A DNA stretch of 64,000 bases. Source: Pseudogemmobacter sp044142105. Lineage in GTDB: Bacteria; Pseudomonadota; Alphaproteobacteria; Rhodobacterales; Rhodobacteraceae. A program made the position numbers and the translations under genes. Shown piece after piece: positions 41,390 through 50,571 of the stretch. Under the pieces are notes generated by a model. That model was not told where the DNA came from, made no database searches, and saw nothing but the letters and a program-made list of their open reading frames with translations. The stretch covers positions 310,001-374,000 of the forward strand of contig NZ_JBGTYM010000001.1 of the NCBI RefSeq assembly GCF_044142105.1, in the 5' to 3' direction. Position 1 is the first letter of the stretch; each line of letters starts with the position of its first letter.

Positions 41390-43027
41390 TCAGTCTTCGG
41401 TCGCGTGTTCCGGCTGGGTGGCCGGAGCCTCGTCTTCGGCAGGTTCGGCGCTAACCGGAGCCGGAGCGATGGCGAAGCTGCGCAGGATGAAATCTGGCAC
41501 ATGGTCCCCCATGCCGATGACGGCAGGGCCATCGCGGCGCTCGTCACGGCGCTCGTCCCGGCGGTCCTCGCGCCGATCTTCCCGGCGGTCGCGGCCTTCC
41601 CGACGGTCTTCGCGCGGCTCACGGCGATCCTCGCGGCCTTCGCGACGGTCCCGGCCAGTCCGGCGCTCTTCCTCGCGGCGCGGGGCCGGGGGGGCTTCGG
41701 CTTCGACCGGGGCGGTGATGGCGGGCACGTCCAGCGGCACCATGGCGGCCACTTCGCCATGTTCGGCGCGCGGGCGTTCGCGGCCCCGGTTGCGGTCGCG
41801 CGAGGTTTTGCTGCCGCGCTCACCCCGGTCGGACCGTTCGCTGCGCGGCCGGTCGCTGCCTTCCGAGGCCAGGTCCAGCCCTTCGGGCAGGGTGCCGCGC
41901 GGGATGGGCTGCTTCACCAGGCTTTCGATGGCGGAGAGATATTTGCTGTCCGAGGGCACCGAGATGGTGAAGGCGCGGCCCTGGCGCCCTGCGCGGCCGG
42001 TGCGGCCGATGCGGTGCACATAATCTTCGGGATGCGAGGGAACGTCGAAGTTGAAGACATGGCTGACGGCCGGAATATCAAGGCCCCGTGCCGCGACGTC
42101 GGACGCGACCAGGATATGCAGCGAGCCGTCGCGGAAGGCATCCAGCGTGCGCATCCGTTGCGACTGGTCCAGATCGCCATGGATCGGGGCTGCGTTGAAA
42201 CCGTGCGATTTCAGAGATTTGGCGACGACATCCACATCCATCTTCCGGTTGCAGAAGACGATTGCATTGGTGCAGCTTTCGCCCTCGCCGCGGATCAGGG
42301 CGCGCAGAACGGCCCGCTTCTCGGTGAAGCTGCGATCCTTGCGGGTGGGGGTGAAGTCAACAAGCTTCTGCTCGATGGTCGAAGAGGTGGTGGCCTGACG
42401 CGCGACCTCGATCTTGGCGGGATTGGTCAGGAAGGTGTTGGTGATCCGCTCGATTTCCGGCGCCATGGTGGCGCTGAAGAACAGGGTCTGCCGGGTGAAG
42501 GGCGTCAGCTGGAAGATGCGCTCGATATCCGGGATGAAACCCATGTCGAGCATCCGGTCGGCTTCGTCGACCACCATGATCTGCACGCCGGTGAGCAAGA
42601 GCTTGCCGCGCTCGAAATGGTCCAGCAACCGGCCCGGCGTCGCGATCAGCACGTCGACGCCCCGGTCGATCAGCTTGTCCTGCTCGCCAAAGGCCACGCC
42701 GCCGATCAACAGCGCCTTGGTCAGCTTGGTGTGCTTGGCATAGACGTCGAAATTCTCGGCCACCTGGGCCGCGAGTTCACGGGTCGGCGCGAGCACCAGG
42801 CTGCGCGGCATGCGGGCGCGGGCGCGGCCCTGACCCAGCATGGTGATCATCGGCAGGGTGAAAGAGGCGGTCTTGCCGGTGCCGGTCTGGGCGATACCCA
42901 GCACGTCGCGGCCGGTCAGCGCCTCGGGAATGGCTTGGGCCTGGATCGGCGTCGGGGTTTCGTAGCCAGCTTCGGTGATGGCCTGAAGCACGCGCGGGTC
43001 GAGCGCGAGGTCGGAAAACTTGGTCAT
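41390..43027 (-). CDS. rhlE: DEAD-box RNA helicase, RhlE type, with charged C-terminal tail
   Basis: 545 residues. Q motif TPIQAQAIP, motif I AQTGTGKT, Ia PTRELAAQ, II VDEADRMLD, III SAT, V ARGLDIP and VI HRIGRTGRAG are all intact (residues 1-375). Residues 380-510 form a low-complexity tail rich in Arg, Asp and Glu, including a run of DRRE-like units at about 465-505, followed by a conserved-looking end (HVPDFILRSF). RhlE helicases unwind short RNA duplexes in decay and ribosome assembly. Its neighbour across the terminator is RNase J, a possible functional partner. Confidence 0.94.
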   Translation of the reverse strand: MTKFSDLALDPRVLQAITEAGYETPTPIQAQAIPEALTGRDVLGIAQTGTGKTASFTLPMITMLGQGRARARMPRSLVLAPTRELAAQVAENFDVYAKHTKLTKALLIGGVAFGEQDKLIDRGVDVLIATPGRLLDHFERGKLLLTGVQIMVVDEADRMLDMGFIPDIERIFQLTPFTRQTLFFSATMAPEIERITNTFLTNPAKIEVARQATTSSTIEQKLVDFTPTRKDRSFTEKRAVLRALIRGEGESCTNAIVFCNRKMDVDVVAKSLKSHGFNAAPIHGDLDQSQRMRTLDAFRDGSLHILVASDVAARGLDIPAVSHVFNFDVPSHPEDYVHRIGRTGRAGRQGRAFTISVPSDSKYLSAIESLVKQPIPRGTLPEGLDLASEGSDRPRSERSDRGERGSKTSRDRNRGRERPRAEHGEVAAMVPLDVPAITAPVEAEAPPAPRREEERRTGRDRREGREDRREPREDRREGRDRREDRREDRRDERRDERRDGPAVIGMGDHVPDFILRSFAIAPAPVSAEPAEDEAPATQPEHATED

Positions 43028-43174
43028 ATGCGTCCTGTCAAGCGCGGCATCGGGCCGCGCGCGGGTTGGTTGGGACGCATCTTTCCGGGCGCCCCGGCGT
43101 CAAGAGGCCGTAGCGGCCCTGCGTGGCCGATACAGGATGGCGCGCGCAAGGTCAAGTTTGACGCAGGATTTCGC

Positions 43175-43981
43175 CTATTGCGCCGCCGGGCGTAGGGCCT
43201 TTTCCGTCCGCCTTTCCACAAGATCGGCCCGCATCAGCGCGATGCGGCGGAAAAGGCTGCGCGGGTCGTGGTTCAACTGCTCAAGAAGGTGGCAGGCGAT
43301 GCGACCCGCCACGGGCTCATCGCGCGCCATTTCCCAGACCTGCGCCAGAAGGTTGATGTCCAGCCCCCCCTGCAGAAGCGAGAAGCCCGGCATGTCGAGC
43401 GGCAGGTCATTGCGCGCGCGGCGGCGCAGGGGAAACGCGGCATCGGCAGCCTTGCCCGAGAAAAGCCGCTCGAATTCGTACAGTTTCATCAGCGAGAAGA
43501 GCATGTTCATCGCAAGTCCGACGCGGCGCTGGCCTTCGTTCCAGCCATGTTCGCCAAAGGTGATGACAGAAGAGATCAGCCAGCGCGGCGGCAATTCTGC
43601 CAGCAGCGCGTCGGGCTCTTCCTGCCAGATGCGCAGGAACAGGCGGCGGGCCTGGCGCGGATGCCGCTTCTTGCGCAGATGCGCGATCAAAAGCGCGTTG
43701 AGCGCGGCAAGCTCGGTATAGCCGACCATTTCGCGGCGGATCTCGTGGCGTTTGGTGGCATGGGCCGAGGCCTTGGGCGACAGCGGCGCTTCTTCCGGGA
43801 CGCGGGCGGCAAGCAGGGCCTTCAGGTCGACATCCAGCCGAGGCAGCGCCTCACCCGGGGCAAGGGTCAGGGCCCGGCGGCGGATTTTCCAGGCCTCGAT
43901 AAGCATGTCCGGTGCGCCGTCATAGGTCGGTAGGGGTTCGGGCAAGGGGCGCGCAGGGGGCGCGTCGGATCGTTTCGGCAT
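43175..43981 (-). CDS. Helical protein of unknown function
   Basis: 268 residues. The N-terminus is Pro-rich; the rest reads as many amphipathic helices with Arg clusters (RHPRQARRLFLRIWQEEPDALLAELPPRW; RDEPVAGRIACHLLEQLNHDPRSLFRRIALM), suggesting a soluble helical-repeat fold, perhaps TPR- or HEAT-like. No catalytic motif, signal peptide or membrane helix was seen. The coding pattern is strong and neighbours on both sides are independent. Function unknown. Confidence 0.75.
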   Translation of the reverse strand: MPKRSDAPPARPLPEPLPTYDGAPDMLIEAWKIRRRALTLAPGEALPRLDVDLKALLAARVPEEAPLSPKASAHATKRHEIRREMVGYTELAALNALLIAHLRKKRHPRQARRLFLRIWQEEPDALLAELPPRWLISSVITFGEHGWNEGQRRVGLAMNMLFSLMKLYEFERLFSGKAADAAFPLRRRARNDLPLDMPGFSLLQGGLDINLLAQVWEMARDEPVAGRIACHLLEQLNHDPRSLFRRIALMRADLVERRTEKALRPAAQ

Positions 43982-44148
43982 GGCGGGCGCAGTCCCTTTG
44001 GGTCGTGTCGCGGGCCGGAACTTGGGCCGGGCGGGGTGGACAGGGTAGGGGCCGCAGCACAGGGGGTCAAGCTGCGCGACGGGAACCGGGGCGGGCCGAT
44101 CACCGTTGATCCGGTGAAAGCGGGTGGCGGGAAGGACGATCGAGGCGA

Positions 44149-44160
44149 CCGGTCGACCGG
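44149..44160. repeat. 12-bp perfect palindrome upstream of the transglutaminase-like gene
   Basis: CCGGTCGACCGG, about 37 bp before the chosen start at 44197, in the divergent 215-bp region. It might be an operator, but GC-rich palindromes are frequent here. Nothing else recognised in 43982-44196. Confidence 0.3.
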
Positions 44161-44196
44161 ATGTCCAGTCTTGCGATCTGGTTTGGACATGGGGGC

Positions 44197-45042
44197 ATGA
44201 TGGATATCCGCATCGGGCATGAGATCGAGATCATCTGCGAACAGGCAACCCATCTGGTCTGCCTTCTGGCGGTCCACCCGGAGCGCGCCGCCGATCTGCA
44301 CGCGCCCGAACGCGTCTGGACGGCCCCGGATGTTCCGGTCGAGACCTATGAAGACGGCTTCGGCAACCATTGCCGCCGCTTCACCGCACCAGCCGGATCA
44401 TTCACCTTCGGCAGCGATGCGGTGATTTCGGATACCGGCTTGCCCGACATCGTTCAGCCGGATGCGCGCGAGATGGAGATCGCGCGGCTTCCGGCGGATG
44501 TGGTTCAGTATCTGGTCGGTTCGCGCTATTGCGAGACGGATGTGCTGAGCCCGCTCGCCTGGAGCCTGTTCGGCACCACCCCGCGCGGCTGGGCGCGGGT
44601 GCAGACGATTGCCGATTATGTCCATGACCGGCTTCAGTTCGGCTATGGCCATGCCCGCTCTACGCGCACGGCGTCCGAAGCGCATGAGGAACAGGTCGGC
44701 GTCTGCCGCGACTTTGCCCATCTGATGCTGGCCATGACCCGCGCGATGAACATTCCGGCGCGCTATGTGAACGGGTATCTGGGTGACATCGCGGTGCCCG
44801 CCATGCCCGATCCAATGGATTTTTCGGCCTGGTGCGAAGTCTGGCTGGAAGGGCCGGACGGCGGTCGCTGGTACACGTTCGATGCCCGCCACAATAGGCC
44901 GCGCGTCGGACGTGTGGTCGTGGCGCGTGGCCGCGATGCGACGGATGTGCCCCTGATCAACAGCTTTGGTCCGCATGTCCTGCAGCGATTCAAGGTCTGG
45001 ACCGACGAAGTTCCGCCCGACAGCGCCCGCACCGCCGCCTGA
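44197..45042 (+). CDS. Transglutaminase-like cysteine protease family protein
   Basis: 281 residues from the ATG at 44197 (ATGATG; 44161 is an alternative start). The transglutaminase core has C170 in QVGVCRDFAHLMLAMTRAMNIPARYVNGY. The expected His of the HAW motif is not there; the segment reads FSAWCEVWL, followed by WYTFDARHNRPRVGR with a His that might take over. I believe a COG1305 subgroup shares FSAW, so this may be a family trait, not decay. N-terminal beta-rich domain as in transglutaminase N domains. Cytoplasmic by lack of signal; substrate unknown. Confidence 0.85.
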   Translation: MMDIRIGHEIEIICEQATHLVCLLAVHPERAADLHAPERVWTAPDVPVETYEDGFGNHCRRFTAPAGSFTFGSDAVISDTGLPDIVQPDAREMEIARLPADVVQYLVGSRYCETDVLSPLAWSLFGTTPRGWARVQTIADYVHDRLQFGYGHARSTRTASEAHEEQVGVCRDFAHLMLAMTRAMNIPARYVNGYLGDIAVPAMPDPMDFSAWCEVWLEGPDGGRWYTFDARHNRPRVGRVVVARGRDATDVPLINSFGPHVLQRFKVWTDEVPPDSARTAA

Positions 45043-45170
45043 CCAGCGGCGTCACCCTTCGGACACGAAAACTTCAGCGTCGCGTTGCGTTCCGGTTGCT
45101 GGGGCGTCGCCGTCTCGTTGCATCCCCTGCCTAGGTCGGCCGGGAGAAATACGCAGCGAAGGAGAATCCG

Positions 45171-46523
45171 ATGCGCCTGTCCCTGATCCTTGCCACTTCC
45201 GCGCTTTGCGCCATGCCTGCGCTGGCGGATGAGCCGGTCTTCCCGGCCAAGCTCGCGGGTCATGCGGTCCTGCCCGCCCTGACCCTGGCCCCGGCGCCAG
45301 AGGATGCGCCTGCTGATGCGAAGATCTCGGGCAAGTTCACCGGCACCGAACCGATCCGTACCCTTGAAACGGTGATGGGCGACACGGGTGCCGCCCATGG
45401 CAAGCGCGCGACCGGCATCAGCCTGCCGTTCAACGGCCAGCCGGTGCAGGGTTTTTCCGGCTATGCGATGAACCGTGCCGAGGATGGCGGGGTCTGGATG
45501 CTGACCGACAATGGTTTTGGCACCAAAGCCAACAGCCCCGATGCGCTTTTGATGCTGCACAAGATGGTGCCGAATTGGGACACGGGCGCGATGGCGCTGG
45601 CCCAGACGATTTTCCTGCGCGATCCAGATTTCAAAGTGCCCTTCCGCATCGCCTATGAAGGCAGCGAAAGCCGCTATCTGACCGGCGCCGATTTCGATCT
45701 CGAATCCATCCAACACCTGAACGGCGAATTCTGGATCGGCGAGGAATTCGGCCCCTATCTCATGCGTGTGGCCATGGATGGCACCGTGCTGGCGGTCTAT
45801 CCGACGATGAAGGACGGCACCCAGCTCAAGGGGCCGGACACGCCCGGCATTTCGGCCACCTCGGTGCCCGGCAAGGACTGGACCGTGCAGCGGTCGGGTG
45901 GATACGAGGGTATGGCGCTGCAACCGGGCACGGGTCTCTTGTGGGTTCTGTTCGAAAAGCCGCTGCTGGGCGAGGATGGCAAGCCTGCCGGCAATTTCCT
46001 GTGGTCGCTGGCCTTTGATCCGGCCAGGGGGGAATGGACCGGCCAGTCTTTCAAATTCGCCCTGGCCGGAGGCGCGACCGCAATTGGCGATTTCAACTTT
46101 GTCGATGACAGCCGCGCCATGATCATCGAACGCGACAATGGCGAGGGCGATCCGAGCCTGAAATGCGCAGGCGATGCCGCACCGGACTGCTTCCCCGCTC
46201 CGGCGCTGGTCAAGCGCATCGTCATGGTCGACACTTCCAGCCTGGATGCCGAAGGGTTCGTGCGCCGGATCGGCCATATCGACCTGATGGACATCCAGGA
46301 CCCGGACGGCAAGGCGCGGCTGGAAACGGCAGCGAAGCGCGACCTGGCGGGCAAGCTTACCTTTCCCTTCTTCACCATCGAAGACGTGATGCGGGTGGAC
46401 GAGACCCATATCATGGTCGGGAACGACAACAACCTGCCCTACAGCTCGGGCCGCCAGCTGGACAAGGCCGCCGACAATGAGGCGATCCTGCTGGAAGTGC
46501 CGGAGTTCCTGTCGGCGAAGTAA
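45171..46523 (+). CDS. Exported esterase-like/phytase-like beta-propeller protein
   Basis: 450 residues with an N-terminal signal peptide (MRLSLILATSALCAMPALA) and a GAAGGAGA site before ATG 45171. The body matches the phytase-like (esterase-like activity of phytase) family: GFSGYAMNRAEDGGVWMLTDNGFGTKANSPDALLMLH, FDLESIQHLNGEFWIGEEFGPYLMRV, GYEGMALQPGTGLLWVL and a C-terminal NDNNLPYSSGRQ. Such proteins are periplasmic and often linked to phosphate scavenging. Substrate unproven. One Cys pair (KCAGDAAPDC). Confidence 0.88.
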   Translation: MRLSLILATSALCAMPALADEPVFPAKLAGHAVLPALTLAPAPEDAPADAKISGKFTGTEPIRTLETVMGDTGAAHGKRATGISLPFNGQPVQGFSGYAMNRAEDGGVWMLTDNGFGTKANSPDALLMLHKMVPNWDTGAMALAQTIFLRDPDFKVPFRIAYEGSESRYLTGADFDLESIQHLNGEFWIGEEFGPYLMRVAMDGTVLAVYPTMKDGTQLKGPDTPGISATSVPGKDWTVQRSGGYEGMALQPGTGLLWVLFEKPLLGEDGKPAGNFLWSLAFDPARGEWTGQSFKFALAGGATAIGDFNFVDDSRAMIIERDNGEGDPSLKCAGDAAPDCFPAPALVKRIVMVDTSSLDAEGFVRRIGHIDLMDIQDPDGKARLETAAKRDLAGKLTFPFFTIEDVMRVDETHIMVGNDNNLPYSSGRQLDKAADNEAILLEVPEFLSAK

Positions 46524-46547
46524 GCGGCGCCCCGTCTCTGCCTTAGA

Positions 46548-46574
46548 GCCTCCTCGGCAAGCTGCCGCGGAGGC
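46548..46574. terminator. Hairpin between phytase-like gene and convergent prfC
   Basis: Stem GCCTCCTCGGCA / TGCCGCGGAGGC (12 positions, one mismatch) with a 3-nt loop, 25 bp after the phytase-like stop and 20 bp past the prfC stop on the other strand. No T-run. Likely the shared transcription end. Confidence 0.6.
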
Positions 46575-46594
46575 GCCGAAGGCCGAGGGCGCGG

Positions 46595-48193
46595 TCAGGC
46601 CATCATTTCCTTGGTGGCCGTCATCTTCACGCCGGGATAGTCGCGCACCACGCGGTCGATGTCCCATTGCAGCCGCGTCAGGAAGACCAGATCGCCATCG
46701 CTGTCGGTGGCGATATGCTGCTTGTTCACGTTCACCAGCTTCTCGATTTCCGACTTGTCGCCGGAAATCCAGCGGGCCGATGTGAAGTTCGATCCCTCGA
46801 AGCGGACGGGCAGGGAATATTCCTGCTCGATCCGGCTGGCCAGAACCTCGAATTGCAGCGCGCCGACGACGCCGACGATATAGCCCGATCCGATCATCGG
46901 CTTGAAAACCTTGGCCGCGCCTTCCTCGGCGAACTGGTTCAGGGCTTTTTCCAGATGCTTCGCCTTCATCGGGTCGAGCGCGCGGATCGATTGCAGGAGT
47001 TCCGGCGCGAAGGAGGGGATGCCGGTGAAGCGCAGCGCCTCGCCCTCGGTCAGTGCATCGCCGATGCGGAGCTGGCCATGGTTCGGGATACCGATGATGT
47101 CGCCCGCAAAAGCCTCATCCGCCAGTTCCCGGTCGGCGGCGAGGAAGAGGACGGGATTCGTCACTGCCATGGGTTTTTTCGAGCGGACATGGAACATCTT
47201 CATGCCGCGTTCGAAATGGCCCGAGGCGAGGCGGACGAAAGCCACACGGTCGCGGTGCTTGGGGTCCATATTGGCCTGGACCTTGAAGACGAAGCCCGTC
47301 ACCGGGCTTTCGCTGGCGTCCACCTGACGCTCGGCGGCCTTTTGCGGCTGCGGTTGGGGGCCGTATTCGCCGATTCCGTCCATCAGTTCCTTCACGCCGA
47401 AAGAGTTGATGGCCGAGCCGAACCAGATCGGCGTCAGGGCGCCGTGGAGGAACTGGTTGCGATCGAAGGGCGGCAACAGGGCGCGGACCATTTCCAGATC
47501 TTCGCGCAGCTTGGCGAGCAGGTCGGCGGGAACGTGCTCGGCCAGTTTGGGGTCGTTGAGGCCGGAGATCTTGATCGACTCGGCCACTTTGTTGCGGTCC
47601 GCGCGGTCCATGATCTCTAGCCGGTCATGCAGGAGGTCATAGGCGCCGATGAAATCGCGCCCCATGCCGATGGGCCAGCTTGCCGGCGTCACGTCGATGG
47701 CCAGGTTCTCCTGGATCTCGTCGATGATCTCGAAAGTGTCGCGGCTTTCGCGGTCCATCTTGTTGCAGAAGGTCAGGATCGGCAGGTCTCGCAGACGGCA
47801 GACCTCGAAAAGTTTGCGGGTCTGGCTTTCGACGCCCTTGGCGCCGTCGATCACCATGATCGCGGCGTCAACGGCGGTGAGGGTCCGATAGGTGTCTTCG
47901 GAGAAATCCGAGTGGCCGGGCGTGTCGACCAGGTTGAAGCGGAACTGGCGGTATTCGAAGCTCATCGCCGAGGCGGAGACCGAGATGCCGCGGTCAGCCT
48001 CGATCTTCATGAAGTCCGAGCGCGTACGCCGCGCGTCGCCCTTGGCGCGGACCTGACCCGCCATCTGGATCGCGCCGCCGAAGAGAAGGAATTTTTCGGT
48101 CAGCGTGGTCTTGCCGGCATCGGGATGCGAGATGATCGCAAAGGTCCGGCGGCGGGCGATTTCGGGCGGAAGAGGGGCGGTGTTGTCCAGCAT
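46595..48193 (-). CDS. prfC: Peptide chain release factor 3
   Basis: 532 residues. GTPase motifs: G1 SHPDAGKTTLTE, G2 in the DRGISVSASA loop, G3 DTPGHSDFSEDTYRTL and G4 NKMDRESRD, as in RF3 (QAGQ-like switch; FGGAIQMAGQVRAKG). It releases RF1 and RF2 from the ribosome after termination. Length is normal. Monocistronic, divergent from the serine-protease-like gene across a 246-bp gap that includes an AT-rich stretch near 48300-48330, a likely promoter region. Confidence 0.96.
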   Translation of the reverse strand: MLDNTAPLPPEIARRRTFAIISHPDAGKTTLTEKFLLFGGAIQMAGQVRAKGDARRTRSDFMKIEADRGISVSASAMSFEYRQFRFNLVDTPGHSDFSEDTYRTLTAVDAAIMVIDGAKGVESQTRKLFEVCRLRDLPILTFCNKMDRESRDTFEIIDEIQENLAIDVTPASWPIGMGRDFIGAYDLLHDRLEIMDRADRNKVAESIKISGLNDPKLAEHVPADLLAKLREDLEMVRALLPPFDRNQFLHGALTPIWFGSAINSFGVKELMDGIGEYGPQPQPQKAAERQVDASESPVTGFVFKVQANMDPKHRDRVAFVRLASGHFERGMKMFHVRSKKPMAVTNPVLFLAADRELADEAFAGDIIGIPNHGQLRIGDALTEGEALRFTGIPSFAPELLQSIRALDPMKAKHLEKALNQFAEEGAAKVFKPMIGSGYIVGVVGALQFEVLASRIEQEYSLPVRFEGSNFTSARWISGDKSEIEKLVNVNKQHIATDSDGDLVFLTRLQWDIDRVVRDYPGVKMTATKEMMA

Positions 48194-48439
48194 GGCCCGG
48201 CCTCATACCGCAAAGGCGCGCGCCCGTCCACGGGGGCGCGCGAGGGAGAGATGTCTCACGGTGAGACAAGGCTAGGGGACAACAAAATCAGGGGCTTCCG
48301 ATTCCAATTTTACCATCTGTTAAGATTGTGAACGCGAAGAGCCGCCGAGGCGGCCATTGGCGGTTGCCATGCGGGCAAGGGATTGCGACCCTTTTCCCGG
48401 GCCTTCGGGTCCGTCGTGTCACGGGTGACGGAGCGTGCG

Positions 48440-49396
48440 ATGGTGAGGGCAGTTGCGACGGGTCTGGTTTTGGCAGCGCTGCTGGGCGGTGCGGCGCGGG
48501 CCGAGGGGCCGGAGAAGATAATTCCCGCCGCCTATTTCACCGACAATGGCGACCGCCAGCCGCTTCAGCTCTTGCGCGAACGTCCGGCCGGGGATCTGAG
48601 CGCGCTTGAACGGCTGGTCCTGACGGCCGCGAACCGGGTGGGCTGGATCTGGATCGAGGATTGCGAGCGGGGCAGCAATGCCATCCTGATCCGTCACAAG
48701 GGGCGTGATGCGATCCTGACCTCGCGTCATCTGGTTGCCGGGCGGTGGAAGGGCGAGGAATATTGCGACCGCGATGCCCTGGCCGAGTTCTTCCCCAATG
48801 CCGCCTATGCCCTGCCCGAGAATGCGGGGGCAGATTTCGTGCGGGACGGATATCTGCTTGAGCCGGATCCGGTGAATTACGATGGCAGCGAATGGATGAT
48901 GGGCACGAAATCGGACTGGGTGCTTTATTACCTGACCGAAGATGTCTCAACACACGCCATGCCCGAAGGCAGCTGGGGCGCGGGAGAGCCGCGCGGAACG
49001 ATCCCCTTTGCCAAGGCGGGCCGGTTTTCCGGCGAGGCTGTGGTGATCGGCATGGATGGACGCTTCGTGCGCGAGAATGGTTGGCAATGGTCCTGGCAAA
49101 GCTGCCGCTACCAGCAGCGATCCGAGGATTGGGAACCGCTCTACACCGATTGCGATGCCTCGCCCGGAGCCAGTTCATCGCTTCTTGCGGTCGAGGAAGA
49201 CGGCGAGTTGCGGCTGGTTGGCATGATGTCGCGGGTGCTGGACCCGCTGATCGGGACCGATGTGCCCGTGCCGGAGGCCACGGCGATGTGGAACCAGGCG
49301 GTGCCCGCGCGGGTGATCCGCGAGGCGCTATGGCCCGAGACGGCGCGGGATCAGCGCCCGGCTTTCCCCTGGAGCTTCTGGCGGCGGGACGGCTGA
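48440..49396 (+). CDS. Exported trypsin-fold serine protease-like protein
   Basis: 318 residues from ATG 48440 (MVRAVATGLVLAALLGGAARA, signal peptide); a longer in-frame form from 48383 is possible. A trypsin-like triad can be read: H97 in LTSRHLVAG, D159 in SDWVLYYL and S245 in DASPGASSS, where classical enzymes have SPGNSGSP. Cys in EDCERG, EYCDRD, QSCRYQ and TDCDAS could form disulfides. The active-site Ser region is unusual (SSS for SGS), so activity is uncertain. Its 3' end overlaps the convergent Hint-domain gene by 46 bp. Confidence 0.75.
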   Translation: MVRAVATGLVLAALLGGAARAEGPEKIIPAAYFTDNGDRQPLQLLRERPAGDLSALERLVLTAANRVGWIWIEDCERGSNAILIRHKGRDAILTSRHLVAGRWKGEEYCDRDALAEFFPNAAYALPENAGADFVRDGYLLEPDPVNYDGSEWMMGTKSDWVLYYLTEDVSTHAMPEGSWGAGEPRGTIPFAKAGRFSGEAVVIGMDGRFVRENGWQWSWQSCRYQQRSEDWEPLYTDCDASPGASSSLLAVEEDGELRLVGMMSRVLDPLIGTDVPVPEATAMWNQAVPARVIREALWPETARDQRPAFPWSFWRRDG

Positions 49397-50409
49397 TACA
49401 GGGCGTCGGGCCCGATCTCCTGGAGAAAGTGCCGTCCTGCCTCGGTGCCGAAATGCTGGACCTGGGCCAGCCCGGGGAAACGGGTCTTCACGTCGGCCGC
49501 GATCTGGGCGGGAAGGCGGCTGACGGTGGCGTCATTGACCATCAGGCTTTCGGCGGGGATGCCCTCGGCATAGATGATCTCATGCCGGTCGAAGATCAGA
49601 CTGAACCAGTCGACCATGCCGCCGTCGCGGAGGTAGACGGTCTCGTCATCGACCAGATGGCGGGCCTGCACCAGAAGTTCCGACGTGGCCAGCCCGGTGC
49701 ATCGCTGGCGCTGATACAGGAACATGCGGTGATGCTGGCTGACGATCAGATCGCCGGTATTGCCCAGGGTTCCGGCCGGGATCACCACGGGGGCGAAGGC
49801 ACCCTGCGCCCGCAGCGTGGCCCGGCCCAGCAGACGCAGGGGCTGCGCGCCATGGTCGCGGGTCAGGATGCGGTCGCCGGGGGCGAGCCGCTCGATCGGC
49901 ATCTGCGCTCCGGTGGCGAGCGTGATCGTCGTGCCGCGCGCGAAGGAAACGCAGATCAGGTCGGCCAGCGTGACTTCTTGCGGGTCAGTGTCGATCTGCA
50001 AGAGCGTATAGTCGTCGCGGCTGCTGATCGGCGACAGGGGCAGGGCGCAAAGACTGCCCGCCACATCGAGAAGAAGAAGTTCCACCCGGTCGCCTTCGGA
50101 TGACATGAAGGTGTAGCGGGCGGCGGTGCGGATCGGGTCACCGGGGCGGCCCAGCGACGAACCCTCGGCAATGGCGGGCAGCTGGCCCGGGCGGGCGGGG
50201 ATGAGGACAAGGCGCAGGGCCTGTCCGACGGGGTCGAGCTTGTAGATATCGCCCGCGACAACGCTATCGGGAAGGTCCAGCCCATCGCCGGAATTGACGC
50301 CGATGGCAACATAAAGATCATCCGCAACAAAGACTTGCGCTGTATGGTGGGGCAGGGTCTGTCTGGGCGCATCCGGCATGCGAAAGCGGAACTCCGTCAG
50401 GAAAGTCAT
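49351..50409 (-). CDS. Hint (Hedgehog/intein)-domain protein
   Basis: 352 residues from ATG 50409. The centre (about residues 165-300) is a Hint domain: SFARGTTITLATGAQMPIERLAPGDRILTRDHGAQPLRLLGR, then HHRMFLYQRQ and a VYLRDGGMVDWFSLIFDRHEIIYAEG end. Hint_2-type proteins are common in Rhodobacterales. The usual nucleophile Cys at the domain start (CFxxGT) is Ser here, which can still support acyl shift but may lower splicing or autoprocessing. No signal peptide seen. The gene ends inside the 3' part of the protease-like gene on the other strand. Confidence 0.85.
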   Translation of the reverse strand: MTFLTEFRFRMPDAPRQTLPHHTAQVFVADDLYVAIGVNSGDGLDLPDSVVAGDIYKLDPVGQALRLVLIPARPGQLPAIAEGSSLGRPGDPIRTAARYTFMSSEGDRVELLLLDVAGSLCALPLSPISSRDDYTLLQIDTDPQEVTLADLICVSFARGTTITLATGAQMPIERLAPGDRILTRDHGAQPLRLLGRATLRAQGAFAPVVIPAGTLGNTGDLIVSQHHRMFLYQRQRCTGLATSELLVQARHLVDDETVYLRDGGMVDWFSLIFDRHEIIYAEGIPAESLMVNDATVSRLPAQIAADVKTRFPGLAQVQHFGTEAGRHFLQEIGPDALYQPSRRQKLQGKAGR

Positions 50410-50571
50410 GGGTCCCCACCCCTGATCTTCGGAGCGTAGCAAATCCTGCCGGGCGAGGTCAAACCGGTGGGGTGCTTCGCTTCTGGCACGGAAACGGCAG
50501 CCGGGAGCGGCACGGATTGTCGCCGGGGGCCGCGGCGGCTAGGGTCTTGGGGACAGGATAAGGAGGCGTTT

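Noticed and set aside
41520..41690. Repetitive DNA in the 3' part of the helicase gene considered as a mobile or regulatory repeat
   Set aside because: It encodes the in-frame Arg/Asp/Glu-rich tail of the helicase, a common low-complexity feature.
41405..43195. A 596-codon plus-strand frame opposite the helicase
   Set aside because: The helicase motifs are complete on the minus strand; the plus frame is its shadow.
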